Origin: Clostridiales bacterium
GTDB lineage: Bacteria; Bacillota; Clostridia; Christensenellales; Borkfalkiaceae
DNA: 40,222 nucleotides
Reading direction: 5' to 3'
NCBI GenBank assembly: GCA_015055545.1
Contig: SVHY01000016.1
Span: forward strand, 1 to 40,222
Shown: positions 1-9,357 of the stretch, in pieces
Position numbering within the stretch: the stretch's first letter is position 1
How the letters are laid out: each line of letters begins with the position of its first letter
Notes under the pieces: model-generated
The model's database searches: none
Told to the model about the DNA's origin: nothing
What the model saw: only the letters and a program-made list of their open reading frames with translations
Program-made: the position numbers and the translations under genes

Positions 1-11
1 GTCGCAATTAC

Positions 12-40
12 ATTATACTAAATCGGAGTTTTTATTTCAA
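12..40 (-). promoter_or_regulatory. Promoter reading off the left edge
   Basis: On the minus strand a TTGAAA box (35-40) and a TATAAT box (12-17) are separated by 17 bp, a near-perfect sigma-A promoter. It points out of the window, so the gene it drives is not visible. It lies downstream of the yajC terminator and so starts a new transcription unit. Confidence 0.6.
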
Positions 41-62
41 CTCATCGGTTAACCTCTACCGA

Positions 63-88
63 ACCACGCGACTATCGCGTGGTTTTCT
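63..88 (+). terminator. Hairpin with T-run, left edge
   Basis: CCACGCG and CGCGTGG form a 7-bp stem with a short loop, followed on the plus strand by TTTTCTT. This looks like an intrinsic terminator for a plus-strand transcript entering from the left. No plus-strand gene is visible in the first 60 bases, so its owner is unknown. Confidence 0.45.
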
Positions 89-89
89 T

Positions 90-115
90 GCGCAATTCCG
101 AAAACAGAATTGCGC
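90..115. repeat. 9-bp inverted repeat
   Basis: GCGCAATTC at 90-98 is mirrored by GAATTGCGC at 107-115 with an 8-base loop. It lies between two terminator-like hairpins. Its function is unknown. Confidence 0.5.
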
Positions 116-123
116 TATACAAT

Positions 124-159
124 AAAACACCTCCGCATTATCGTATGCGAAGGTGTTTT
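124..159 (-). terminator. Terminator after yajC
   Basis: AAAACACCT (124-132) pairs with AGGTGTTTT (151-159), and an inner CGCAT/ATGCG stem closes a 6-base loop. Read on the minus strand it follows the yajC stop by about 10 bases and ends in a U-rich arm. It could work in both directions. Confidence 0.65.
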
Positions 160-169
160 ATATTAGAAC

Positions 170-592
170 TTATTTCGTTTCTTCCGTGTTTTCGGCAACT
201 TCTTCCGCGGGCTTTTCTTCCGCTTTCGCTTCTTCAAACACTTCTTCCGCGGGCTGTTCTTCCGCAGGCGCTACCGGCGCAGCTTTTTCTACAACCGCAT
301 CCGTTTGATATACGGCTTGCTTGTCGAACTTGATATACGACTTGCCGCTGTTTTCCGTACCCGTTTCCAAAACGAACGTGTTGTCTTCGGGACAAACTTC
401 CACAACGATACCACAAATACCGCCAATCGTCTTTACTTTATTGCCCGGTTTAATTGCGTTGAGCATATCCATCGTTTCCTGTTGACGTTTCGCTTGCGAA
501 CGCTTGCTGAACACCATCCAAACGATGATCAAGCCGAACAAAACGACCATCAAAACTACGCTGGGAACACTAACCAATAAATTCGATAACAT
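170..592 (-). CDS. yajC: Preprotein translocase subunit YajC
   Basis: A small single-pass membrane protein that associates with SecDF and supports Sec-dependent export. An N-terminal hydrophobic segment (about residues 8-28) is followed by a basic stretch (KRSQAKRQQE) and the YajC core with the typical IKPGNKVKTIGGICGIV region. The protein is 140 aa, longer than the usual 90-110, because of a C-terminal tail rich in Glu, Ala and Pro (roughly residues 105-140); such tails vary between species and are probably disordered. A strong AAGGAG ribosome site precedes the ATG. It has its own promoter and terminator, and secD/secF are not visible next to it. Confidence 0.93.
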   Translation of the reverse strand: MLSNLLVSVPSVVLMVVLFGLIIVWMVFSKRSQAKRQQETMDMLNAIKPGNKVKTIGGICGIVVEVCPEDNTFVLETGTENSGKSYIKFDKQAVYQTDAVVEKAAPVAPAEEQPAEEVFEEAKAEEKPAEEVAENTEETK

Positions 593-653
593 AACTATTT
601 TTCTCCTTTTTTCCGTTGCGGGGCAATCACACCCCCGCGTTTATCGTAGTAAT

Positions 654-682
654 ATAATAGCCCTTTTTTCGTTTTTTTGCAA
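654..682 (-). promoter_or_regulatory. Promoter of yajC
   Basis: TTGCAA (677-682) and TATTAT (654-659) on the minus strand are 17 bp apart. Transcription would start about 55 bases upstream of the yajC ATG. Confidence 0.55.
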
Positions 683-751
683 GCGTTTTGCCACCGTATT
701 TTGGATTTTTTTCCATTTCACTGCAATTTCGACTCTTTTTCACGCAACTTT

Positions 752-2338
752 TTATAGGCTTTCAAATATTTTTTCGCCCCGCGAGCCAATCCAAATCATG
801 ATAAGCCCGCTCGCCAAGCCCAACGCGCCCAAGCACACCGCCAAATACCCCGCGCTTGGCATATACTTCCCAAACAGGAAATATCCGCCCACGAGCGCGG
901 CTATCACGCCGATATTCGCAAACATGGCAACGAGTACCGAAACGCCCTGTTTCACCGCAACCACTTCGTTCGTCCAATGCAAGTTGGGAATTTTCAAATT
1001 AATCGCCAAACCGCAAACCGCCGCAAACAGCGTGAACGCGCAAGCGATCAATACGCACAAAATCGCCGTCAAAACGGGCAAACGGATCATGACGCTAAGC
1101 GCCACCGCAGAAAGGAACGCAGGTACGCCGCTCAAAAGCAAGTGCAGCGACGTTTTCGCAAGGAAAATATCCTGCGTTTTTACGGGCAAGACTTGCGATT
1201 GCCAAACGTTTTGCCCTTCCAAAGACACGGACGAGGCGGTAATTACGTTGGTTGCCACCAGCAAACAAAGCAACCCCGCCAATATAAGCGAAATATAACC
1301 CGTCGCTTCTTCCACGACGGATAATTGCCTCATAAAATCCAAATTAAATAGTGCCACGAACGGCAAAATGATTAAAAGCAACGAACCGAGCGCAACGTTC
1401 AACAAAATCATAGGGTTTTTCATGCGCATAATTTCCCTACGGAAAAGCGCGGAAAAACGGCTCTTTTGACGATATACGCCCGATTTGTATTTGTTTTTCA
1501 CGCCGCCGCGTTTCATCGTCGCAATTTTTAAAAAGCTGTGCGCCACCAAGGCGTATACGAGCGAAAACGCGCCGCAAAAGATAAGACTAAACAACGCCGC
1601 GCCGCCAAAATCTCCCGTTGCCGCAAGCCCCGCTTGCATGAGCGGATACAGGGCTACGCGCATTTTCTCGCCCACCGCCGCGCCGTTTGCAATCACGAAC
1701 GACAAATAATCGTTGAGCTTGGAATACAAGACCATATACACGATCAAAAACGCTGTCGTAAACAGAGCGGTGAACAGGTTTTTCGCGCGCAGTTTCGCAG
1801 TGGCAAGCGCCAACAACCAACCGAACAAAAACCCAAGCGCCAACGCGCCAAGCGGTAATATAAGCATTACGGCAAAGCAACCGACAAACGCCGCAAACGA
1901 AAAGCCCGTTACTATGAAATAGCACACCGCCGACGGTACGAATACGAGTGCGCAGAACACGAACGTATACGCGTACAAACCAATCGTTCGCGCAAGCAGG
2001 ATTTTCCAAGGCTGAACGGGCATAGCCAACAACAAATCGTTGTCTTTCGCCTCGTAAATTTTCACTTTTACCGTGAACACGCTACCGATAAATCCGAGCG
2101 CGAACGCTATCGTGCCCATGAACGCGAAGTACACCCAGTCCAAACCGCCGTAAACGAGCGGCGCGCACAGCATTTTCGCAATTTCATACGCCATCATCGC
2201 AAACGCGCCGAACGCGTAAACGATCAACACGGCAAACCCGATTGCCGCCGCGGGCTTACGCTTTTTACCCGTCTTATTGCTCAGCGTGAACGTGGAAAGC
2301 GTTTCTAACGCCTGTTTTTTCAAGAGTGCTTTAAACAT
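752..2338 (-). CDS. ABC-2 type exporter permease
   Basis: A 528-aa polytopic membrane protein with about twelve hydrophobic segments arranged as two similar halves, joined near residues 275-300 by a basic cytoplasmic linker (KRGGVKNKYKSGVYRQKSR). This matches the clostridial family of putative ABC exporters. The start overlaps the end of the upstream ATPase gene by 8 bp, so the two are translationally coupled and form one transporter. The substrate cannot be read from the sequence. The operon has a palindromic operator at its promoter. Confidence is high for transporter permease and low for any specific cargo. Confidence 0.85.
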   Translation of the reverse strand: MFKALLKKQALETLSTFTLSNKTGKKRKPAAAIGFAVLIVYAFGAFAMMAYEIAKMLCAPLVYGGLDWVYFAFMGTIAFALGFIGSVFTVKVKIYEAKDNDLLLAMPVQPWKILLARTIGLYAYTFVFCALVFVPSAVCYFIVTGFSFAAFVGCFAVMLILPLGALALGFLFGWLLALATAKLRAKNLFTALFTTAFLIVYMVLYSKLNDYLSFVIANGAAVGEKMRVALYPLMQAGLAATGDFGGAALFSLIFCGAFSLVYALVAHSFLKIATMKRGGVKNKYKSGVYRQKSRFSALFRREIMRMKNPMILLNVALGSLLLIILPFVALFNLDFMRQLSVVEEATGYISLILAGLLCLLVATNVITASSVSLEGQNVWQSQVLPVKTQDIFLAKTSLHLLLSGVPAFLSAVALSVMIRLPVLTAILCVLIACAFTLFAAVCGLAINLKIPNLHWTNEVVAVKQGVSVLVAMFANIGVIAALVGGYFLFGKYMPSAGYLAVCLGALGLASGLIMIWIGSRGEKIFESL

Positions 2339-3044
2339 TTGCGTTTTCCCCGTTTAAGAACACTTCTTCCAAGGACGCGTCGCCGCGTACTTCTTCCGTT
2401 TTACCCGATTTAATCAGTTTCCCGTCCTTGATAATCGCGACTTTATCGCACAGTTTTTCCGCTACTTCCAAAACGTGCGTAGAAAAGAACACCGCACAAC
2501 CCGCCGCGCAACGCTGACGCATAATCTCTTTCACGGCATGCGCCGCTTTCGGGTCAAGCCCTACGAACGGTTCGTCCATAATCATAAGCTTGGGTTCGTG
2601 TATGAGCGCGGCGATAATCGCAAGCTTTTGTTTCATACCGTGCGAATACGCCGCTATCGGGTTCGCCAAATCCTGCGTAAGCTCGAAAAGCGCCGCGTAT
2701 TTTTCCGTCCTTTCTTTGCGCTCTTGCGCCGAAACGCCGTAAATATCCGCAATGAATTGCAAATACTGCACACCCGTCATGAACCCGTATAAATCAGGGT
2801 TATCGGGAATGTACGCAATTTTCTTCTTGCACGCAATCGGGTTTTCGCGCACGGAAATACCGTCCACGTAAATTTCTCCTTCTTCAAACCCCAAAATCCC
2901 AACACAAGCCTTTAAAGTGGTGGTCTTACCCGCCCCGTTATGCCCAATAAAGCCGTAAATCTCCCCCGCCGCTATATGCAACGAAAGCCCGTCTACCGCC
3001 TTTTTCTCGCCGTACGATTTACTCAGATTTTCAATTCTTAACAT
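2331..3044 (-). CDS. ABC transporter ATP-binding protein
   Basis: A 237-aa ATPase that powers the permease encoded just downstream. Visible motifs in order: Walker A GHNGAGKTT near residue 35, the Q-loop region, a signature of the form YSHGMKQKL near 133, Walker B LMIMDEPFVGLD near 153, and the switch His in STHV near 190. The signature is SHGMKQ rather than LSGGQ, as is common in ABC-2 exporters of the CcmA/YtrB type. A GGAGAT ribosome site precedes the ATG. The gene is first in a two-gene operon. Confidence 0.92.
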   Translation of the reverse strand: MLRIENLSKSYGEKKAVDGLSLHIAAGEIYGFIGHNGAGKTTTLKACVGILGFEEGEIYVDGISVRENPIACKKKIAYIPDNPDLYGFMTGVQYLQFIADIYGVSAQERKERTEKYAALFELTQDLANPIAAYSHGMKQKLAIIAALIHEPKLMIMDEPFVGLDPKAAHAVKEIMRQRCAAGCAVFFSTHVLEVAEKLCDKVAIIKDGKLIKSGKTEEVRGDASLEEVFLNGENANV

Positions 3045-3065
3045 AAACCTATCTCCTATGATATT

Positions 3066-3081
3066 AAAATGATATCATTTT
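3066..3081. promoter_or_regulatory. 16-bp perfect palindrome, candidate operator
   Basis: AAAATGATATCATTTT is an exact palindrome covering the -10 box of the ABC operon promoter. The half-site ATGATAT also occurs as a direct repeat just downstream, near 3057. The position suits repression by a dimeric regulator such as a GntR/YtrA-type protein, but no regulator gene is next to it. Confidence 0.5.
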
Positions 3082-3097
3082 TCACATATACTGTCAA
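3069..3097 (-). promoter_or_regulatory. Promoter of the ABC-2 exporter operon
   Basis: TTGACA (3092-3097) and TATCAT (3069-3074) on the minus strand are 17 bp apart. The -10 box lies inside the palindrome at 3066-3081. Confidence 0.6.
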
Positions 3098-3104
3098 GTA
3101 TTTT

Positions 3105-3134
3105 AAACAAAAAAATCGAGAAAATCCCGATTTT
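3105..3134 (-). terminator. Terminator after tgt
   Basis: On the minus strand AAAATCG and CGATTTT (3128-3134 and 3112-3118) form a stem about 11 bases after the tgt stop, followed by a run of seven T. Confidence 0.65.
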
Positions 3135-3144
3135 CTTTGTTTTC

Positions 3145-4336
<1,192 letters not shown>

Positions 4337-4355
4337 TTCTTTCACAATCAAAAGC

Positions 4356-4384
4356 TTGACTTTAAACGGATAAAGTTCTATAAT
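4356..4384 (+). promoter_or_regulatory. Promoter of the PHP phosphatase, leaderless
   Basis: TTGACT (4356-4361) and TATAAT (4379-4384) are 17 bp apart. Only 7 bases lie between the -10 box and the ATG at 4392, so transcription should start at or next to the start codon. No ribosome-binding site is present. Confidence 0.7.
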
Positions 4385-4391
4385 TAAGACT

Positions 4392-5147
4392 ATGCTTTTT
4401 AATTATCACACACATACCCACCGTTGTAATCATGCAACGGGCTTAGAGCGGGAATATATCGAAGCGGCGATTGCAAGCGGGATAAAAACGCTTGGTTTTT
4501 CCGACCACGCGCCCTACCTTTTCCCCGACGGCAGCGTTTCCCATTTCCGTATGGGCAACGACCAACTTTTTGCCTATGCGCAAACGATACGCGCACTCGC
4601 CAAGGAATACGAAAAGGATATCCGTATTTTATGCGGTTTCGAGCTGGAATACTACCCCGAATACCACGAAAACGAAATGCGGTTTTTAAAACAGGTAAAT
4701 CCGGATTATCTAATTTTAGGTCAGCACTTTATCCATAACGAAAAATTCCTGCCACATACGCACGCTATGTCAAAGAACGACGAGTATTTGATAGAGTACG
4801 TCACGCAAATCCTTGCGGCAATCGATACGGGTGATTTTTTATATATCGCGCACCCTGATATTATCGGCACGGACTATTCCCCCGAATGTGTCGAGCGGGA
4901 ATTTACGCGGCTTTGCCAAGGCGCGAAAGAAAAGGGCATACCGTTAGAGCTCAATCTCTTGGGCATACGTGAAAAGCGGCGGTATCCCTGTTGCGCCTTT
5001 TTCAAAATCGCCGCCAAGGTAGGCAACGACGTAATTTTGGGCTTGGACGCGCACAGCCCGAACGCCTTTTTCCATCCCGCCGAAGAAACGGCGCTTGCGA
5101 TGTCGCAAATCCTTGGCTTGCGCTTAATAAACAAACCTATCCTATAA
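4392..5147 (+). CDS. PHP-domain histidinol-phosphatase (HisJ family)
   Basis: A 251-aa PHP-superfamily metal-dependent phosphoesterase of the HisJ/HisK type, which removes phosphate from histidinol phosphate in histidine synthesis. Metal ligands are visible: HTHTH at residues 6-10, GFSDHAPY near 36, FELEYY near 85, LGQHFIH near 112, AHPDIIG near 155 and GLDAHSP near 218. The HTHTH motif so close to the N-terminus fixes the start at 4392. No other his biosynthesis genes are near, so another phosphate ester could be the substrate. The mRNA appears leaderless. A strong terminator follows. Confidence 0.85.
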   Translation: MLFNYHTHTHRCNHATGLEREYIEAAIASGIKTLGFSDHAPYLFPDGSVSHFRMGNDQLFAYAQTIRALAKEYEKDIRILCGFELEYYPEYHENEMRFLKQVNPDYLILGQHFIHNEKFLPHTHAMSKNDEYLIEYVTQILAAIDTGDFLYIAHPDIIGTDYSPECVEREFTRLCQGAKEKGIPLELNLLGIREKRRYPCCAFFKIAAKVGNDVILGLDAHSPNAFFHPAEETALAMSQILGLRLINKPIL

Positions 5148-5154
5148 AAATTCA

Positions 5155-5188
5155 CTCCCTTTACCGAGCTTGGTAAAGGGAGCTGTTT
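5155..5188 (+). terminator. Bidirectional terminator between converging genes
   Basis: CTCCCTTTACC (5155-5165) pairs with GGTAAAGGGAG (5172-5182) around a 6-base loop, followed by TTTTTT. The mirror-side A-run lets it also end the minus-strand ABC exporter transcript. Confidence 0.75.
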
Positions 5189-5189
5189 T

Positions 5190-7181
5190 TTATTCTAATT
5201 CAAACACGCCCGTGTACAGTTGATAGTACGTGCCTTTTTGGGCGATGAGTTGTTCGTGCGTGCCGCGTTCGATTATCCTGCCGTGATCGAGCACCATAAT
5301 CGCGTCCGAATTGCGGACGGTGGAAAGTCTGTGCGCGATAACGAACACCGTTCTGCCTTTCATGAGTTTATCCATACCGCCTTGCACGAGCGCTTCCGTA
5401 CGCGTATCAATAGACGACGTCGCCTCGTCCAAAATCATGACGGGCGGATCGGCAACCGCCGCGCGTGCAATAGACAAAAGCTGTCTTTGTCCCTGCGATA
5501 AATTCGAGCCGTTGTTGGTGAGCATGGTATCGTACCCGTCGGGAAGTCTGCGAATAAACCCGTCCGCGTTGGCAAGCTTTGCCGCTGCGATACATTCTTC
5601 GTCCGTCGCGTCCAGCCTACCGTAACGGATATTTTCCATTACCGTACCCGTAAACAAATTCACGTCCTGCAACACGATACCCAAGCTCCGCCGTAAATCG
5701 CTCTTATGGATTTTATTGATATTAATCCCGTCGTAACGGATTTTACCGTCGGCAATATCGTAAAAACGGTTGATAAGGTTGGTAATCGTCGTTTTTCCCG
5801 CGCCCGTCGCACCGACGAACGCGATTTTCTGCCCCGGTTTTGCGTACAGGGAAACGTCGGAAAGCACCTGTTTTTCAGGCACGTAGCCAAAGTCTACGCC
5901 GTCCATGACGATATCCCCTTTCAGCTCGGTGTACGTGGTCGTGCCGTCCGCTTTATGATAATGTTTCCAAGCCCAAAGCCCCGTACGTTTTTCCGTTTCC
6001 GTTAACTCGCCGTTCTCGTCCCGCTTAGCGTTGACGAGCGTCACGTACCCGTCGTCCGTTTCGGGCTGTTCGTCCATAACCGTAAACACGCGGCTTGCGC
6101 CAGCCATACCCATAGCAACCATGGAAATTTGTTGCGACATTTGGTTGACGATTTGCGTAAAGTTTCTCGAAATCCCCAAAAAGGCTACGATAACGCCTAT
6201 CCCCAGCGTTTGCGCGCCGCCGAAAATAGAACTAAGTCCAATATTCCGCGCGCCGATCGCAAACAATATCCCGCCGACGATAGCCAAAAGCACGTACGTA
6301 AAGTTGCCGATATTGTTTAAAATAGGTCCTAAAATATTCCCAAACGCATGCGCGCGTTGGCTGTCGTGATAGAGTTTTTCGTTCAACGCGTCAAATTCCT
6401 CGCGCGCCTTTTCTTCGTGCGTAAAGACCTTGACCACCTTTTGTCCTTTCATCATCTCTTCGACGAACCCTTCTTCGCGGGCAAGCGACGTTTGTTGCGC
6501 GACCATAAACTTCGCGCTGTTGCCGCCGATTTTCTTGACGACGAACGACATGATAAGCGTACTAAACACCACGACGAGCGACAGCCAAAAACTGTACGTG
6601 AGCATGATGATAACGGAAGTTATCAAGGTAAGCGAACTGCTAAACAGCGTAGGCAAGCTCTGCCCGATAAGTTGGCGCGTAGCGTCCGTATCGTTGGTGT
6701 ACGAGCTCATGATATCCCCGTGCGCGTGCGTATCAAAATACTTGATAGGCAACGTTTGCATTTTCGCGAACATTTCCGTACGCAAGCGATAGAGCATACC
6801 CTGCGTAACCGTCGCCATAATACGCGTATACGCAAACGAGGCTAAAATCACGATGCCGTAGACGACGACCATCATGAGTATCAAGCCCGTCAATCTCGCT
6901 TTGAGCGCCGCCGTAAAACCGCCCGTATCGCTAAGCGCGGGTTCTATGACGTTATCCACGAGCATTTGCATATACACGGACGAAACCAAGCTCCCCACGG
7001 AGCTGAGCAAAATACACGTAACGACGGCAACGAGCTGCCATTTATAATACTTGGCAATCATTTTAAACAGGCGTTTGAACGTACCTTTCTTGATCGCACC
7101 CTTGGGCACGGGCATACCCCGTCCGCCGCGCATAGGCCGTATAGCGCGGGGTTTTTGTTCGTAAGATTTCGCTTCTGCCAT
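5190..7181 (-). CDS. ABC exporter, fused membrane and ATPase domains (second half-transporter)
   Basis: A 663-aa type IV ABC half-transporter. A basic N-terminal tail and six transmembrane helices (about residues 50-340) are followed by a nucleotide-binding domain with Walker A GATGAGKTT, signature NLSQGQRQ, Walker B VMILDEATSSID and a switch His in IAHRLSTV. Between the membrane and ATPase domains lies a polar insert of about 50 residues (near 375-425) typical of the larger partner in heterodimeric exporters. Its ATG overlaps the stop of the upstream partner by one base (TAATG), implying coupled translation and a heterodimer. The exported substrate is unknown; multidrug or lipid-like export is the usual inference. 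Confidence 0.9.
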   Translation of the reverse strand: MAEAKSYEQKPRAIRPMRGGRGMPVPKGAIKKGTFKRLFKMIAKYYKWQLVAVVTCILLSSVGSLVSSVYMQMLVDNVIEPALSDTGGFTAALKARLTGLILMMVVVYGIVILASFAYTRIMATVTQGMLYRLRTEMFAKMQTLPIKYFDTHAHGDIMSSYTNDTDATRQLIGQSLPTLFSSSLTLITSVIIMLTYSFWLSLVVVFSTLIMSFVVKKIGGNSAKFMVAQQTSLAREEGFVEEMMKGQKVVKVFTHEEKAREEFDALNEKLYHDSQRAHAFGNILGPILNNIGNFTYVLLAIVGGILFAIGARNIGLSSIFGGAQTLGIGVIVAFLGISRNFTQIVNQMSQQISMVAMGMAGASRVFTVMDEQPETDDGYVTLVNAKRDENGELTETEKRTGLWAWKHYHKADGTTTYTELKGDIVMDGVDFGYVPEKQVLSDVSLYAKPGQKIAFVGATGAGKTTITNLINRFYDIADGKIRYDGININKIHKSDLRRSLGIVLQDVNLFTGTVMENIRYGRLDATDEECIAAAKLANADGFIRRLPDGYDTMLTNNGSNLSQGQRQLLSIARAAVADPPVMILDEATSSIDTRTEALVQGGMDKLMKGRTVFVIAHRLSTVRNSDAIMVLDHGRIIERGTHEQLIAQKGTYYQLYTGVFELE

Positions 7182-8985
7182 TACGATACACCCCCTTCGC
7201 CGTCCGTATGATCGTCTGCATTACCGTTCGTTTGCATTTCGTACGTTTCACGGTAAACTTCGCTCGTTTGCATGAGCTTATCGTGGTTACCGCAGGCGAT
7301 AATCTCCCCGCCGTCCATGACGATAATTTTATCCGCGTGCTGCACGGACGAAACGCGTTGCGCGATAATGATTTTCGTCGTATCGGGAATTTCTTCCGCG
7401 AACGCGCGCCGAATGAGCGCGTCCGTTTTCGTATCCACCGCACTCGTCGAATCGTCTAAAATCAAGACCTTGGGTTTTCTCAGCAGGGCGCGGGCAATAC
7501 ACAGCCGTTGTTTTTGTCCGCCTGAAACGTTCGTACCGCCCTGTTCGATAACGTATCGTACCCGTCGGGGAAGGAACGGATAAATTCGTCCGCTTGCGCT
7601 AATTGGCAAACGCGTTCGATTTCTTCGTCCGTCGCATTTTCGTCGCCCCAACGCAAATTATCTTTAATCGTACCCGAAAAGAGCACGTTCTTTTGCAATA
7701 CCACCGCTACGTCTTTTCTAAGCGCATCTAAATCGTAATCTTTGACGTTGACGCCGCCGACGAACACTTCGCCCTTCGTCGCGTCGTACATACGCGGTAT
7801 CATCTGAATAAGCGTGGTTTTAGACGAGCCCGTGCCGCCTAAAATACCCACCGTTTCGCCCGATTGAATATCCAAATCAATATCCGACAGCGCGTATTTA
7901 TTTGCTTTTTCCGAATATTTAAAGCTCACGTTTTCAAAGCGTATCGAACCGTCTTTCACTTCCTTAGCGCCGTTTTCGGGACTAACGATATCCGATTCTT
8001 CGTTTAATACTTCCGCAATACGCCGCCCCGATTCGATGGACATAGACAGCATAACGAAAATCATCGAAAACATCATAAGACAGGACAGCATTTGAATCCC
8101 ATAAGAAATGAGCGCGGAAAGCTCCGCTTTGCCAAAGCCCGTATACGCCGCCCAATGCGTTTTATCAATAATCGCGTACGCCGCGAACGCGGAAATCATA
8201 ATGGACGCGAAATTGATGAAAAAGCTCATAATCGGGTTATTGAGCGCAAGCACTTTTTCCGCGCGCGTGAAGTCGTTTCTCACTTCCCCTGCCGCGGCTT
8301 GGAATTTATCCGTTTCGTACTTTTCCCGCACGAACGATTTTACCACGCGAATCCCGCCCACGTTTTCCTGCACGGACGTGTTTAAGGCGTCGTACTTTTT
8401 AAAGATACGACGGAAAAAGGGCATTACGAACCGCATAATCATAAACAGAATAAACGCCAAAAACGGCACGATCGTTAAGAATATCCACGCGAGCTTGGGG
8501 TTAATCGTAAAGCTCATAATGATTGCAAACAGGAATTGCAACGGCACGCGGATAACGATACGCAAACACATCTGGAAGGACTGTTGCACGTTGGTAACGT
8601 CCGTCGTCAAACGGGTAACGAGCGACGACGTGGAAAACTTATCCACGTTCGCAAACGAAAATTTCTGCACGCGGTAAAACAAATCGTGTCGTAAATTCGC
8701 GGCAAATCCACAACTTGCCGTAGCGGCGAATTTCCCAGCCAAAGCCCCGCTCATCATCGATAAAATAGCAAGCACCAAAAGGATTGCGCCGAATTTAAAA
8801 ATTTCGTGCATCGCCGCATCGGAAGAAATCCCCTTTACGTCTATGGCGGAAATCATACGCGCCATGAAAAAGGGAATCAAACATTCGCAAAGCGCTTCCA
8901 GCACCATAAACATAGGCGTTATCAGCGCGGGCTTTTTGTATTGTCGAACGCTTTTAAGTAGCGTTCCTACCATACCTTTTGCCAT
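7181..8985 (-). pseudogene. ABC exporter half-transporter with a one-base frameshift
   Basis: This is the first gene of the exporter pair. Frame one runs from the ATG at 8985 through six membrane helices, Walker A (LGGTGSSKTT) and on to FIRSFPDGYDT, then becomes nonsense. The remainder (VIEQGGTNVSGGQKQ signature, Walker B LILDDSTSAVD, switch His replaced by Gln in IAQRVSS) continues in another frame to 7181. One missing G between 7551 and 7552 explains this: restoring it gives an intact protein of about 601 aa. Walker A has GSSKT instead of GSGKT, and the H-loop Gln is typical of the degenerate site in heterodimeric exporters. The break may be an assembly or sequencing error or a real inactivating mutation. 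Confidence 0.85.
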
Positions 8986-9016
8986 AGTTTACTCCTATAC
9001 TTTTATATACCCTCTT

Positions 9017-9045
9017 ATTATAGTTTTTTTCAAAAATAATGTCAA
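9017..9045 (-). promoter_or_regulatory. Promoter of the ABC exporter pair
   Basis: TTGACA (9040-9045) and TATAAT (9017-9022) on the minus strand are 17 bp apart. They are followed by a short leader and a GGAG ribosome site before the ATG at 8985. Confidence 0.7.
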
Positions 9046-9088
9046 TCCTTTCACACGAAAAAATTGTCCTTTCACAATATTTTCATCG

Positions 9089-9284
9089 TTAGCCTGACAA
9101 GAGATGAACCGCAATCAGCCCGAAAAGCGTCTTTTGGGGGTGCGAAGCAGTTTTAACGAGCAAAAAGGCATTTAGACAAGGAAATCGAACGCAATTATAC
9201 CCAAGTATTATAAGTGAGATTGACGATGTATCAATGGCTTTTTGCCGTTAAAACCTTGTTGTGGTTCAACTCTTGTCAGGCTAA
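9089..9284. repeat. 196-bp structured inverted-repeat element, MITE-like
   Basis: The ends are 26-base arms (9089-9114 and 9259-9284) that pair at 24 of 26 positions; the outer 15 bases TTAGCCTGACAAGAG are perfectly mirrored. Inside, GTTTTAACG..GCAAAAAG (9150-9167) pairs with 9238-9254 with one bulged base. A side hairpin CCCgAAAAG/CTTTTgGGG lies at 9119-9139. The element contains no credible reading frame. A TA at each end (9090-9091 and 9282-9283) would fit a TA target duplication of a mariner/IS630-type miniature element. A structured RNA is the alternative. Confidence 0.6.
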
Positions 9285-9309
9285 GGGCAAGCGCGTTATG
9301 CGCTTGCCC
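9285..9309. repeat. 10-bp hairpin downstream of clpB
   Basis: GGGCAAGCGC and GCGCTTGCCC pair around a 5-base loop. It directly abuts the 9089-9284 element. No T-run follows on the minus strand, so it is at best a weak terminator for clpB. Confidence 0.5.
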
Positions 9310-9330
9310 CTACTTTATTATTCTATAATT

Positions 9331-9357
9331 ATGCATTATGCATTAAGCATTATGCAT
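9331..9357. repeat. ATGCAT-type intergenic repeat running into clpB
   Basis: This is a tandem near-palindromic array of the form GCATTATGCATTAAGCATTATGCAT. Similar copies lie at 18214-18244, 33252-33267 and 36440-36535. This copy overlaps the last four codons and stop of clpB. Confidence 0.6.

Noticed and set aside
1-60. End of a plus-strand gene before the hairpin at 63
   Set aside because: The 60 bases hold no convincing coding signal, and a minus-strand promoter occupies 12-40.
9258-9284. tRNA T-arm-like GGTTCAA stretch
   Set aside because: No acceptor, D-arm or anticodon stem can be folded around it; the bases are explained by the inverted-repeat element.
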